From positions 1 through 64,000 of IMG/VR virus record IMGVR_UViG_3300009154_000033: a stretch of 64,000 nucleotides of DNA. One strand, written 5' to 3'. Position numbers and translations under genes: made by a program. Positions 28,871-43,800 of the stretch are shown here, in pieces; the first letter of the stretch is position 1, and each line of letters opens with the position of its first letter. Origin of the DNA: a virus. The notes below the pieces were generated by a model, which saw only the letters and a list, made by a program, of their open reading frames with translations, had not been told where the DNA came from and did not search any database.

Positions 28871-31800
28871 TTACTTATTCTCCCAGTTCAATAGTGACAT
28901 CAGCAGACCGATTCCAAAAGCTTTTAGATCCCAGTCGGTGTCATTGGAAGGATCTAGTCCTTCAATTCCAGTGATCAGCTTAGGATCGATTTTAGTTGTC
29001 ATAGTGGCATTAGTGTACCAAACGCCAGTTGCTATATCCATGTGAGCATCGCTGAATCTAGTAGTTTTTTTGCCTTTTCCAGTTTTCACGGTTACACCAT
29101 TTGGAGTAGAGAATCTACCGGGATCGGTAAATAGATCTTGCATCGTAGTAGTTATAACTTCAGCACTGTGGTTATTAGGACTAAAAGTAGCAAACTTACT
29201 GGTAGAACGAGGGTATACTTTCACAGTATAAGGATCTGCCACTTTTGCTCCAGAAAAAGATTCTTCCATCCATTTTTCATAAACTTCCATTGAAGGAATA
29301 ATGTTGCTGCTATCAGCTGTTTTTATTCTGTCATAAGAAAAAGCGTGTTCTAAAGCTGCAATGTCATGGTTGATCATCTGGAAGAAATGCCAAACTTCAT
29401 GTAAGTAGTCATCAGTCGAGTCTCCACGGAAGAATCCTCCGTCACCCTGCTCTTTTTTCCATCTCAATGAATTTATTAAATTTTTATTTTTCCAGTGTTG
29501 TTTAAATTGCGCACGTGCATCGGAAATTTGAACTCCAAGTTTTCCACCAGTATGAGCTAGATATTCCATTCCAGCTAGAATAATATCCTTAGGAACAAAA
29601 CTAAGAGTTTCTTCTAGATTTTTAATAAGTTTCTTATTTCTATCTATTCTAATATCCTGGAATTTTTCATTACTATTAACATATTTGTAGTCTTTATATT
29701 GATTAAAGAACTGATGTGCAGGCACCGAGTCAAATTCAACTCCAGCCTTTTCCATCTGAGATTTAATATTTTTACCAATTATAGAATGATATTTATTAGT
29801 AAAATCTTCTGCTTTTGGAGAAGCTCTAAGCCGATCTCTTACTTCCTTTATTTCAGTTGCTTTCTTGGCAAGGTCTGATGTGTCAATTTTACCTGTTCGA
29901 ATAGCCCATTTGGTAAGCAGACTTAGGATAGTTTCTCCGCCCTCGTGTGCTCCCGTAACATCTATTAAAGCTCTTACTTCTTCTACATCTTTAGTTAATC
30001 TTAAAGTTTTTTTATTTCTAACTCTTTGTAGCACAGTTTTACCAGTATCAAAAATAAACTCTGAATATGGGGTAGCATAATCATAAGCAAGTTTATGGGA
30101 AAGGTCATCCCCGTACTCAACTAGAAGCATATTAAAAGTTTCTTCTGCACTAAAAACATTTACATCTTTACCAGATAATTCTTTAGCAGCCTCTTGTTTT
30201 AAACTTTGGAATATCTCTTCTTTATCTTCATAAGAAAGTCTATTGAAAGCATTTCTCATAAGATCTTGAGACATAGCTCTAAACTTACTGTCTCCCCTAA
30301 GTATTTCTCCGTTTAAGGATTTAGCATCATTCTCTAGCTTTTTTCTATATTCTTCAGCAGTAAATCCTTCAGGAATAAGACCTTCAGCTCTAGCTTGCTC
30401 ATCTGAGATAGCTCTAGCATCATCTAGAATCATATGTCCTAGGCCGATTATTTCATTTTTAATAGCGGTAGCCTGATCAGATGGGGCTACTGCATCTTTT
30501 TTAGGAGATCCTTCAATCTGTACTACAGGACCATCAATCGCTATGCTTATGTCATTTTTAATTTTTCCAGGAGTAAACCCGATACCACTAGAAGCAATGT
30601 CCTTAGCCGCAGATGCAATAATTTGTTCTCTAGAACCTTCCCTGTTTTGGCTAGGTTTATTATTATTTTGAATACCAAGTTTTTCTAGCATACCCTTTAG
30701 AAGATCAATAGCAGCTTTTTCTTTTCTTTCATCAACAGTAGCAATCTGATCATTGATCCAGTCCGCAACTTCTTTATGCCTTCCAATACCATCTTCGGAT
30801 ATTATCATTCCAGCATATGCTTCCGCTAGATATTCTCCTTCATCAGTAGCTGCATAGTCACTTAGAGGATATTCAGTCATAAATCTACGAAGCGTATCTT
30901 TCGTAGCCTGATCGCTAAAATTAATGATACCTTTTTGTTCAAGAACGTGTGCTATTTCGTGAGCAATTGTAGACTCTAGCTCTGTAGCATCTGCCCTAGG
31001 ATTTTCAGTTAGTTTAGGGTTAGGTTTATTATCTTCTTCGTTCAAAATTTGACCATTAACAAACATGTGAGGAAAAGACAACCCAGCTAAGTTTCGGCCA
31101 CGAGTACCATCATCTCTAGTAAATGGCTTGAAAAAATCCTCTATATTAGGATGAGTAACAATAACTTGAAGCTCTTTTACAGGGAACTTAAATTTAACTC
31201 TAGATAATACATCCGAAAGTTTATTTGCAAATTTAGCCACTCCAGCAGCTGTAGCAGCTCTGTATTCGGTATTTACATTTGTTTTACCATTTTTCTTAGT
31301 TGGATTAGTTATAAATCTAACAACTTTAATAGTCACATTATTATCTTTATTTATATAGATATCGTGATGAGGAAGCAACATATGCTCCTCATCATGCCTA
31401 TTAATTAAAGGAATTATATGCTTAGTAAGATAGACCTGAGCATTAATAGATAGATTGTCACTACTAGCTCCATCTCCCTTAACAACACCCATGTACCACG
31501 TGTAAATAGCATTTTTTTCAGCCATCGTTAAGTTATCAGTTTCTACATCTGCTGCTAACCACTCTGGCTTTGCATCAGGAAGAGGTCTAGTTCTCTGATC
31601 TCCGGCACCAGATAAAAGTGCTGTAATAAATGTTCTGTGTAGCTCGTTTAAGGAAATAGGTTCCTCGACTGGATTAGTTTGACCAGATCCTTCAGGAAGT
31701 TCATTTTCTTTAGCATCTAGTTTTTTCTTTTTTGCAAACTCGGAGATAACCCAGTCAGAGTTTTCTACACTATCATCAACGTTGATAGACGGAATCTCTC

Positions 31801-34800
31801 TATTTTGTGATGGGCCAGTGACATTAGGAGTACTCCTGTTAAATTCAATAAGATTATCAAAAGCGTTTTTATCTTTAGGAAGCTGGTCCACTAAATAGGA
31901 GATTACTTTATCTGCGTTCTCAGCGATAAAAGTTTTTTGATCAAGTACTTTATGAGAATCATCACTAGTAGCAGCCCTTACTAGTCTATTTTTTCCTGCC
32001 AGTAGAACTACTTCAGCTTCTTCAAAGCAACCAAAACCTGTGCCGGGAATAGAAAGTACCTGCTCAACAGGAATAATAGTTCCCATAAACATTCCGGCTC
32101 TTTCTTGCAACCTACTAGTAGCAAAGTTGAAAGCATCACCGTGAAGCCAGGCCCAAGCTGACATAGGTCTTTGCAATATTTCAGCATCTCCTATGCCATT
32201 ATACTCAATACCGGTATCTATTTTAAAAGCTTCTTCGTCTACTCCAGTACCTCTGTAAAGAGTTAAGTATTTTATTCCATAGTTTTTAAATCGATCCTGG
32301 GTAAGATCGTACATAGTTTTTAAGAAATCTTTAAGAACAGAACTGTGGATTCCATAGTAGTATTCTGCATTTTCTAAAATATCTTTTGTATACTGGGCGT
32401 TTTTACTTTGAACTTTCCATGGGGCCCACGAACCAGCAGGCATTTTAAATGTCTCAGCAGCAGCAATCTGTAAAGCGTGAGATAGCATATCACTACCATT
32501 AGATGTCTCTGCCCACTGCGCAACAAGTATTGAAGCGGCTTTTTCTTTAAATGCCTCTATGTCTTCCGGATTGTCAAAGAAAATTGGTTTTTTATTTTCA
32601 TTTGCATAGTAATCGTCAAAAAGAGTTTTATAGTCAATAGTTTTTTCATCGTAAGGGTTTCCGTACAGTTCTTCATCGTAAGGATCCATGAAATCTAGTA
32701 CTTCTCTTAGAGTTTCTATATGTAATCCTTCATATGGAGAGTGCTCAGAGTCATCAATAAATAATATAATAGAATTTCCATTTAAATTATCCGATTTACT
32801 ATCTAAAGCTTTTAGAGCCATCTTTTGACTATCTAGATAACTCAACCTAGATCTGACTACCTGACTGATAGATATGGCATGATCCAATGCTCCCAAAATA
32901 TCTTTGGGAGAGGATAACATATTATTACCTATATTTTTAGCGGCAATCTCTTTTAATTGCTCAGAGGCTCCGCCCATATGTCCAATTGAGCTATCTATAT
33001 CAAAAGCATCCGGATCGTACCACGTAGCAATCTCATTAAGTCCAGTCTCTTCATTCTCAGCCATAAGCTCATTTAAAAGATCAGACTGTATTTTAAGTAC
33101 GTCTGTAAATCCAGGTACATCCTTTGGATCCAAATTGATTCTAGGGTATAAAAGATCTTCGTCATTAAATAGGTGGTATGGATTTATAAGTGATCCATCC
33201 TTAACATTCTTGAAGTTTTCTAGACTTCCATCCTTATTTAGAACTACATCTCCGACTCCTCCGGATCTTTCCATTGTAGTTGGATTTTTAAAGTCCACAG
33301 TGCTAACGCCAACTACAACAGGCACATACTCTCTTCCAGCTATACGTGCAGCTTCAACCCTATGATTTCCTTCTGCAATAAAAGCTCTTCCAGTAAGAGG
33401 GTTGTACCAAACTAGTACCGGCTCTAAGTAGCCAGTTCCGTCTTCGAGGTCATGGGCTATAGAAGATGTACTGCTCTCCATATCTGCAAGATTGCCTTTC
33501 ATTGTGGCAAGCTTTTCAGTTCTAACATAACCCAGTGGATTACCGCCATTACCTATTCCATATATTTTTACACCTTTGCCAGTCCATTCAGTAAGGTCTA
33601 GGTCTGGGTCATTCTTGTCTCTATAGGAGTTATTTAGAGGAATTACTTCAAGATATTTATTAAGAATAGTAGGCTCTTCAACATTTTCTCTATTTTGATT
33701 AGGTCCATAGTCAATTTCATCGCCATCAAGCTTAGGCTCTTCTACAGGAAGACCCTTCTCCTTAAGAAGATCAATCTGTAGTTGCTTAGATTCTAAAGAA
33801 TCGTGTACGTCTGGTTTTCCAGCATCCACCGAGTTAGAAAAAGCTTTACCGTACATGGTAAGAGTGCTTGAGTGGTTAACAGGTTTACTGTAGTGCTTAC
33901 GAGCTACATACAACATTGCTGTTGCAAGACCGCGGCGTCTATATTCATCATTGGTAAGTACTAAACCAATTTTAGCAGCAGCATTAGGATCTTTTTTGTC
34001 ATCATCATCTACTCTTAATGAAGCTATATGAAGAAATTTTCCACCAAATGTATCTACATTTTCCATACCCTCAGGTGTAAAGTTGGGTGCTAAGAATCTA
34101 CCTTCAAGATCATGTACGGTTACCAGTACACTTTTATCGCTACTGCTGTCAGTGTTTATGTCAGTAAGGATCATATATTTTCTACCGTACTTATCAATAA
34201 ATTTATCTGTGTAACGGACAAACCCAGTAAACTTTTTAGGTTTAGATTTACCTAGAGTAACTTGATCAGCGATGGTTTCCATATTTGTTTTAGAATCTGG
34301 GTTAGCTACAGTTGTGAATTTAGTGTACTCAAATCTCCTAGAAATTTTAGCTGCACGTATTTTTGAGTCATCTCCCGAAGCTATGGCATCTTCTACATTT
34401 TTATTTTCCCAGTCCATGATTTTTTGCTGTTTTGCATTAAATGGAGTGCCGTCGGGCAGCTGAGTGTAATCATAATTATAGATAGTATCTAGATCAAGAG
34501 TACGATCATTAGGATCAAAAGGCTCAGGCGGATACTGGTTCTCACGGTTTTGAGAAGGTTGATTATTAGATAGAGTAACCTTTGATTCATCATTTCTATG
34601 AAGATCAGGGTTAGGGTCAACTGAAAGAGAGAATGCTCTACCAAAAGAGGTTAACATTTCTGAGTGCTGGACTTCTTTTCCAGAACGCTCTCTTGCTAAG
34701 TGAAGAGCTGCAGTAGCTAGACCTCTTCTTACATATCTATCTGAAGTGTAGACCATGCTAATTTTGTTATTAAAGACATCTAATGAAGACACAGGAGTTC

Positions 34801-37800
34801 TATCTTCTGAATTATCTTGAAGATCTTGTAGGGAGTTTTTACTCTTATCGTAAAGCTTTACGTTTGACATGCCGAGGCCGTTTACTACCTTGGTAACTAC
34901 CCAGTACTGTCTGCCGTACTTGTCAGTAAACTCATCAATATACTGAGTACTCTGCTTGTACTCTGGTGGTAGATCTGCATAAGGTTTACCGGCACCGCTG
35001 TAGTTCATTCTAGAAGTATTGTCATCTAGAAGTCCCACCTGATCTTTAATACTTTCAAGATTAGTGCCAGACTTTAAGTTTGGTTTAGCGGTGTATCCCT
35101 GATAGATACGTCTTCTTTCAGCAATACGCAGTTTTCTTTCAAAATCATCAGGTTCATTGTCAATCGCATCTTTAAGAATATCCATTTGTTGCTGTTGATA
35201 AACATTGAATGGGGTACCATCAGGCATTTGAGTATAATCGTAGTTGTAATACTTCTCTAAATCAATAGTGGGATCTGTAGGATCAAAAGGTTCTTTCTTG
35301 GCTTTGTTTCTCTTGAAAAATCCTTCACGGTTTTGAGATGGTGCATTGTCTTCCTGTAGTTTTATAGACTTCTCGTTATTGTGCAGATCAGGCTTACCAG
35401 GGTCAATGCTGTTAGAGAAAGCAAATCCCATGCTAGAAAGATTATCTGAGTGAATTACTGGAAGTCCTAATCTCTTTTCTAGAACAGCAACCAATGCTGT
35501 TGCTATGCCTCTTCTTTGGTATCTATCGGTAACCATTACACTTTGGATTTCAGACACAGATGGGTCTCTAAATATGTAGGAATCGAGTCCTCCGACATCA
35601 TTAATTCCAGACACAGGTTGATCTTTTCTTACATAATCTTCAGGTAGAGGCATACCTTCAAAGTTTTTTTGGTCGTAGGCTACTACAGTCTGACGTCCAG
35701 AGCTTTCGTCTATGTTAGTAACTATGTAGTATTTTCTACCATATTTATCGGTAAACTTATCCACATATCTTGTGTAAGTTAGTCCACGAGCTTCATCAAA
35801 ATACTTTACAGCTGGCTTATCGCTAAACTCTACCTGTTTAAGAATGCTATCTCTTGTAGTAGAAGAGCCTTTGGTAGGCTTAGCAATTATTTGCTGATAT
35901 AAAGTTCTTCTAAAGTTTTTTAAATTCTTTACAGCAAAAGAGTTAGCATCTTCATCATTATTTTTAAGAATGTTTTCTAATCTTTTAGCTATTGCATCCA
36001 TCTGCTGCTGCTGATCACTATTAAAAGGAGTGCCATCAGGCATCTTGGTATAGTCATAGTTGTAATACTCATCTAAATCTGCTTTTTTATCTCTAGGATC
36101 AAAAGGCTCTGGAAGGTACTTAGACTCTTCTTCCTTAGGAGCAGACTCTATTTTTTCAAAGTGCTTGTCAGCAGCTGGCCATAGATTGCGTAGCATTTCT
36201 TCAGGCATACCTTGAGCAGTAGGCTTAGTCATAAAGTCTGAGAGCTGGTCTCTACTAGTGAACATTCTCAAGAAATCGTCAACGTTGGTAGAAAGATCCC
36301 AGCTGCTCTGTTTAATCCAATCTGCATTTTCATCGCTGTTATCGATGTTTATAGGTTTTTCAGCACGTTCTCTATTTTGAGAAGGCTTGCTTTGTTCTTG
36401 AATTACTGTCTGTCCGCTTACTGGATCGTTAGATACAATTTGATTTCTTTCGGCTTCTTCTTTAATTGCCGCTTCTAGATCGCTATTATCTCTATTTCCA
36501 GGATATGAGTGATATGAGAACAAAGCTTCTTTTATGTCCCCGCCTAAAACAACAACTTCACGTTCATCCATAGATCCAAACCCAGATCCAGAAAATGATA
36601 TAACTTTATCGGCCGGAACTATTGTAGCCATAACTACTGCATTTTTACCTGGCGAGTTCATTGCAAAACTCTCTGCTTTATATCTATTAGTTGACCATGA
36701 AGATAGTGGCCTCTGCTGTACAGTGCCTGAAAATACTCCAGTAGACCCTAAATTATTATAAATTTCATTTAGTTCTGTAGAGTCAGATCCCCTATACACA
36801 ATAAACCCATCAATACCCTGATCCTTCAGCAGATCTTGAGTAGCGTTATACATTGCATGTAAGAACTGTGTATAAATAAGTCTGTGATCTTTAACTTCTT
36901 GATCAACCTGATCTTCATAGTGGTTATTTAAATCTATTAAATCTTTTACTTCATTAGGAACGGTTCCCTGCTCCCTATAGATATCTACATTGTATTGATT
37001 CATGCCTCTAACAAAGCTCCACTCGGATGTGGCTTTAGGGTCCATAGCAAATATATCTTTAGCTACTTTTTGCATAGCATGAGATTTTATGTTTTTATCA
37101 TTAGAAGACAGTGCCCATGAGTGAATTAAATTAGAAATCATTATTTTCTTCAGATCATTTACATCTTCCTGATTAAAACTTGAATGTACTCTTAAAAACA
37201 ATTGATCATTTATAAACTTTATAATACTGTTTGAATCTGTATTGCCCATTTTTTCTAGAACAGAATTCATAAGTTCTTTATTTACAGTCAATATAGATAT
37301 AGTTGACAGACTCTTAACTTCATTAACATTAGTGACTAAAAGTTCTGTATCTTCTTTTATATCGGATAGATCTGCATTAAAAGCGTTGTATATTGATGAA
37401 GATGCAGGGCCTGAAAGACGAGAAAAAAAGGCCTCTTTTGCTATACCGTTGTAGTTCATGTAATGCACATCCATGCGGCTAGATGCATTAAATAGTGGAG
37501 AATATCCACCGCTCATAGCAGCTTTAAGCAAATCATCAAATCTAGCATCTGGCATATACCTAAGAAGTCTTGCAGCTGCAACTTGCTTAAGCAGGATAGA
37601 TTGAGAAAACTCAGACGTTGAGCTAAACAGATCGGATATAGAGTCGCTTGCGCTCAGATCGTCTATTTCGCCATTTCTTACAGCATCTTCTACAGCTGAA
37701 ATATTTGTCTTTTGAGTAGCTGTAGTGATATTTCTTTCAGCACCCTCACGGTTTTGGTTAGGGTTAGACTTTTCTTTAGCTGATTGAACGTCACCTAGAT

Positions 37801-40800
37801 CACGGATCTTGTCGTCATAAACGTTACGGATTTGCTCTAGGTCATTGCCACTTGTAGCGGAATCTTCGTAAAGTGAGTTTAGCTTCTTAAGCTCATTGTA
37901 AAGTTCTTTAGCTGCAGCTTTGTAGACGTTCTTGTCTGCACCAGGCTGGTTTCTAAAGTTTTCAATTGCATTTTCAAGATTGTTTTTAAAGGCACTTAGA
38001 TCATTCTCTAGATTTCCATTGTAAGAAGCATTTTCTATAGCTTCAGGAGCTACCGAAGTTTTAGGTAAAGCTTTACTTCTATTAGAAATAATATTTCTGA
38101 TCTCATACTCATTTTGAGTGTGGAATACATTATCTAAGGAATATGACTCTTTAGAGTCGTTGATGTTTACAATTTCAGGATTTTTATTTCCATCAAGCCT
38201 GAGTTGATATCCCCACTCAATAAAGTCTGTTTTATCCCTAAAAGCTGTAGGATTAGGCTTTTTAAATACTTGTAGCGTTATCTTTTTAAGATTTCCATCA
38301 CTATCAACAACAACTAGATCATCTCCCTTGTTGATTATTTTACCGTCGGCACCCCTGTGTATAGGGTTAACCTCGGCACCATTACCTGAAGAGTAATTAT
38401 CTATATATTTTTCAAAATTATCTAAATAATCTGTACTAGACATTATCTTTTTAAAAGCTATTTCTAGATCTACATAACGAATAAAGTCATCTATATCTTC
38501 AGGGTTTAAAATCTTTGCTAGCTGATTAACCTTATCGTTTGCATCTTTTTTAGCAGCATCAGGATCTTCAGTTCTTTTACTTCTGTGGATGAAATCATAG
38601 ACTTTTTTAATAGCATTGAACAGTCTGTAACCGTCTTCACGAGAGATCTTGTCTGGAGTCTCTTCCGAGGTAGGCTCTTTTACAACTTCTGGCTTAGGCT
38701 CAACCGGTTTAGCCTTAATAGCTTTTTCAATATCTTTTTTGTCTTTAGGGCTAAAAGCATTGAGCTTAGTAAGCATATTGAAGTTATATGTAGTTTCTTT
38801 CCCGTTAGGACCTCTTACGGTTAGCTGAACAACTCTACCTAGAGTATCTTTCTTAACTACAACTCCAAGAGCATAACCATCTGGACCATAGATAGTCCAC
38901 CCAACGTCTACTTTTTCTGCTAGATATTGCTTAGCTGTTTCCTTGGTTATTTGAGTTGGGCCAAGATCTTTAGGAGTTTCTACTGAAGTTACAGGAGTCG
39001 CGACAGGTTTTTCCGGCTTCTCTTCAACGGGCTCTTCTGGCTTTTCTTCAGCAGATTTAGCAGTTTCTGCCTCTGCCTTAGCTTTCTCATCCCACTTTCT
39101 CTGTACTTCAGCCATCTTAGCTTCTTGAACTGGAGCAGTAGCGTCTTCATCCATTTTTGGATCAGTGCTGGTTGGCTTGAAAGCATCGTAGATCATTTTA
39201 GGGACGTCAATCATGCCGCCTTTTTCATCTACGTAAAGGAAGTACTTAATAGGCCCCCAGATATTTTCTGATTGACCTTTGACAAAGTCGACGTCTTTAA
39301 GATTTTGACTCTTGCGCCTACCAATAGCAAATCTGCTGTAAAGTTCACGGTAGGTCATTACTTCGCCATTCCAGCGAACTTTTTTGTCTAGGTGGGCTTT
39401 AATTTTACCTAATTGCATTGGAGATAGAGCATCAAAGTCTAGAACTCCGCCAGCGGTCTCAATAACATTTTTCTTAGGCTCTTCTGTAGGCTCAGCTGCT
39501 GGCTCTTCTACAACTTCAGGCTCATTTACAACTTCTTCAACGTCAGACTCAGAGATGCCATCTTCTACTTCTATATCCCTAAAGAGGTTGTCAAAGTTGA
39601 AGTCTAGAGGATCGGTTGGTTTGCCGGCACCTTCCTTCATACCCTTATTAGTTAGTACATTGAGCTGCTTCATTGCATCGACAAGTTCAGCTATTCTCTT
39701 AGCAATAGCTTTTTTCTCATTTTCATCTGTTGAAGAACTTCTAGTGTTGTTTAAAATATCCTTATAATCGCTAAGTTTTTCATGCAACATTACAACAGGA
39801 TACGGGCTAAGCTCTTGCTTCAAACGCTTAGCTTCGCGTTTCATGTTCTTGCCTCGTTTAGCGGCTAGATACTTTCTGTAAAGCTGGCCAACTTCAGTCC
39901 AAGCATCTATATTAGCCTGACGTTCTTCCTCGGTAAGTTCCTTAGGTTCTTCTTCTACCTTAGTTTCGGCTACAGGTTCAGTAGCAGGCTTAACGTTCTG
40001 GTTCTCGTCAGAGTAGCGAGCTAGGCCGGTTATTCCACCAAACTTAGCCAAAAACTCTTCATCATTAACAAAGACATTATCGTAATACCCGCCCTGTGCA
40101 CGGTTAGGTTCTTTAATTTCAAAAACTCTATTTCCGTTTTCATCGGTCTTAACGGATACAACTTGTGCATAGAAGTTAGGACTAGTTTCTTCGCTTTTAG
40201 TTCCCTTCCATCTAGTAGTTGGAGGGAAGTGCCCACCATACATTAGGTAGTCGCCAGATTGAATTTGATCTAAAGATTCTAAAGGAATGTATTCGGATGT
40301 GTAAGGGTTGTTATTTCCACCATTTTCAGCTATTGCATTAGCCACCATTTTTCTGGCTTCTTCTACAGCTTTTTTCCAAACTTCCGGATCATTAATATCT
40401 CCTGGAACCTCGGCATTTCTATAGTCAATAAGTCTACGTCTAGACATATCTTCTCGCCATTTGTTATTTAATAAGCTTATTCTCCAACCAGCAACTCTTC
40501 CCTTTTTGTTGTAGCTATTAGGCTCGATCGCTTCTTCGTAATAGATCTCTGCTCCATAGCGAAGTCCATCTTTTGCACGAACGTCGGGATAGTCTGCTTC
40601 GTGCTGGAATCCTTCTCCATTTATTACATATTTAGCGTAAGGTTCTCCCGCACCTGCGGGGAACATTTGAACATCATCCGGTAGAGGGAAGTTATGCTCG
40701 CCAGTTATTTCTTTTGATTCGGTTGTAGGAGTGGTTTCTTCTTCAACAGGCTGTTCTTTTTCATCCTCATCATTTAATTTAAAGAATTTAAAACCATACT

Positions 40801-43800
40801 TATTTTCTAGTTCTTTTTCATTATCAAGTCTTCTTTGAAGTTCTTCTTTAGCTAGATTTTCATCTTTATAAGCATCTATCATATCCCCAATGTGCGCTGC
40901 ACTTCTTTCAGATGACCCTAGCATAATTTCATATTCGCCCCAGTTAGTTTGCTTAACAAAGTATTTTCCAACTAGATCTTTAAACTCAGGATCCATATCA
41001 CCCTCTAGACCAACATCTAGAGTTACTTTTTCTATTTTTCCGCGATTAATTAGATATATAGTATCTCCACGCTTTGGCTTATGGCCATCAGCTGTAACAC
41101 CTTCAGTAGCATCTCTACGTGCAGGATCTTTCCAAATCTGATATTGCTGAGCTAACCACTGCTTAGCTTTTGCTATAAGTTCAGGATCTTTATAGTACCC
41201 ATAAAGATCTGCCCCTCTCCAATAACCGTCTTTGTCTTGGAATTTTACAGAGATGTGATCTCTAGGGTAGTCAGTACTTCCCCAGTATCTAATCTCTCCC
41301 CAGAATTCAGCACCTTTCTTTGGAACTGCCATATTTCCGCTACCATTGCGAGGCCTAGCCATATTCCAACCAAGAGCAATTTGACCATACTTATCTTTTT
41401 CCCAGTCAGCTGCAACATCTTGTAGATCTACAAAACTGTCATCAATTTTTTCTGGCTCGTTGGCAGGAGTAGGTGCGGCAGCTGGAGCATTTATGTTTCT
41501 ATATCTCTTAGCAAGTTCAACGTAAGATTGATTTATAAGATTCTCTAGAGCTGACTTGTCATTCTCATCGCCATCAACTTCAAAAGTTGCAACTACGTTA
41601 CCCTTTGGATCTAGAATGGTGGCGGTCCACTTACCATCCTTGTTAGATATGACAGCTCCAAATGGAGGTTTTTTCAGCCGATCTATTTTTTCAGTTTTAG
41701 CTGCTTTCCATTTTCCAGTCTTAGGATCTTTTAGAGCTCTCCAAATGTAGTCATCTCCAACTTTTCTAAAGAAGTGCGGGAATGTGCCTGGAAGTTCACC
41801 GTTGTTATATTCTTCATTTCTTCTTGCAAGAGCTTTTGTAGCGAACTCAAATGCTTTTCTAAAAGTTTCTTCCTCGCTACGTTCTAATTCAAAATCTAAT
41901 AATTCTGCAGGACCGTAACCATCTCCATCGATGGTGCCGTCCCAGTTTCGCCACTGAATTTCTGTGTATTTTTGATCTAGAGATCCATCAGCTTTTCTTG
42001 TAAAAGTAATCTTTATACGAGCCCCTGGAGCGCTAAAGTCTTTGTTGTGCCAAATAACTACTGCTTTTTTACCAGCAGCAAATTTTGAAGGATCTTCGTA
42101 AGGTAATGCACCTTCTTCTCCTTCTTCGCCATCCTCTTCGCGGTTTTGAGAAGGCTTGTCGCGGTTGTCTTGCTCTTCGATCTCAAAGCCCTTTTCAATA
42201 AGCTTTTTCTCGTCGATTTCAGCAGGGAATTCTGGCTTAGGATGTACCATCGGCACATAGCCTTTTTCTGCATAGCCCTTAGGGTCAATCTTTCCCTTGC
42301 CGATAGGGTCTTCTCTTGTTACTTCTGGTTCTGGAGTTTCGGTAGATTCTTTTTTACCAAGGTTAGCGTCAATAATGTCTTGTACAGCTTTAACAACTTC
42401 ATCCCAGTTTCCTCTTAGGCTACTTCCTTCACGTTTTTCGACATGCTTGATTTCACCAGGTTTTAGATTTTTATCTAAAAGGTCTAGAAGTTCTTCGTAA
42501 TCAATACCTTCTTTTCTTCCATAACCATGCACATCCAGGTATGGAGCTAAGATATCTTTTATAAGACCTCCCACTACATCGGTTTTTTCACCTAGTGGGT
42601 CTACAGCTTCAATTCTTTCTTTTAAAAGTTCTTTTATGCGATCAAGAGCATCGAGTTGTCTTTTCCTGTAACCTGGATCTAAGAATTCTTTTACTTCATC
42701 TAAAACTTGCTTTAATTTATCTGAATACATGCCTTCATGTACTGCTCCAAGGTTTTCTTTTAGATGCCTAATTAGTCCTTTATAATCTTTAATGTCTAGC
42801 TTTATAATTTCTTGTACAATTTCATACGCCTCTTGAGCGATTTGATCAGCCCTTTGCTTTGGATCCTGATTAGGATCAATTCTTTTGCCAAGGTTTATTG
42901 CTATCCTAAGGACAGCTTCAATGATTGATTCATAAAGAAGTTTTCTTTCTGGACCGTATATTTCAGTAGTAGATTCAGCTGGGGTCTTGACTCCATTTAA
43001 GAAGTCTTTTGCATGAGCAATTATGGAATACTGGTCACCGTTTCCAGGCAAAATCTTCTCATTTAAATACTCCGCTAATCTCTGATATTTAGATACAGGT
43101 ACGCCTAAATTATGAATTTCTTCAATAATTTCATCAACTTCAAGTCGTATTTTATCCTCAAGTTCAAGGTCAAAATCCTCCCAGCGGCCACTAGATTTAT
43201 ATAAAGCATTACGGATCGCGGCCCTCAATAAAATAATAAAAACTTCATCAAATGAATCGTTATTTCTGCGTCTACCTCCACCACCACCGCCGCCATTACC
43301 GCCACGTCCACCTCTACCGCCGCCGTTACCTTCTCCGCCTCTGTTGTTACCATTGCCACTACCCTCTCCACCCTGATTCTCATTTTCAGGTGTAGGTGCA
43401 GGAACGTTTGACTTAGAAGAAGTTAGTACTTTTTTGAAGGTTCCAACTGGAACAACTTCGTGCTTGACTTCACCGTCTTTGCCTACATAAACAACAACTC
43501 GGTCACTAGACTTTTTAACATCAGGAACGCCGATGCCATGCTCAAAAACGTTTACAACGTTAGCTGGGCCATCCGGACTTTCGTAAACCATTCCAGGTTT
43601 GAGATCTTCAGCCTTTACTGCATCTGCGTTAGAAGAATCAAGTTTTCCTGGCAAAGGATAAATAAAGTCTGGACCGTCGCCAGGTACAAAGTTAGCTCCT
43701 GCTTTAGTAACATAAATTATTCCATTTTTGTGTACAACATACTCATCTAAACCTTTTGGAAATACATCTCCAGGTTTATAATCTTTACCTTCTACCCAGT

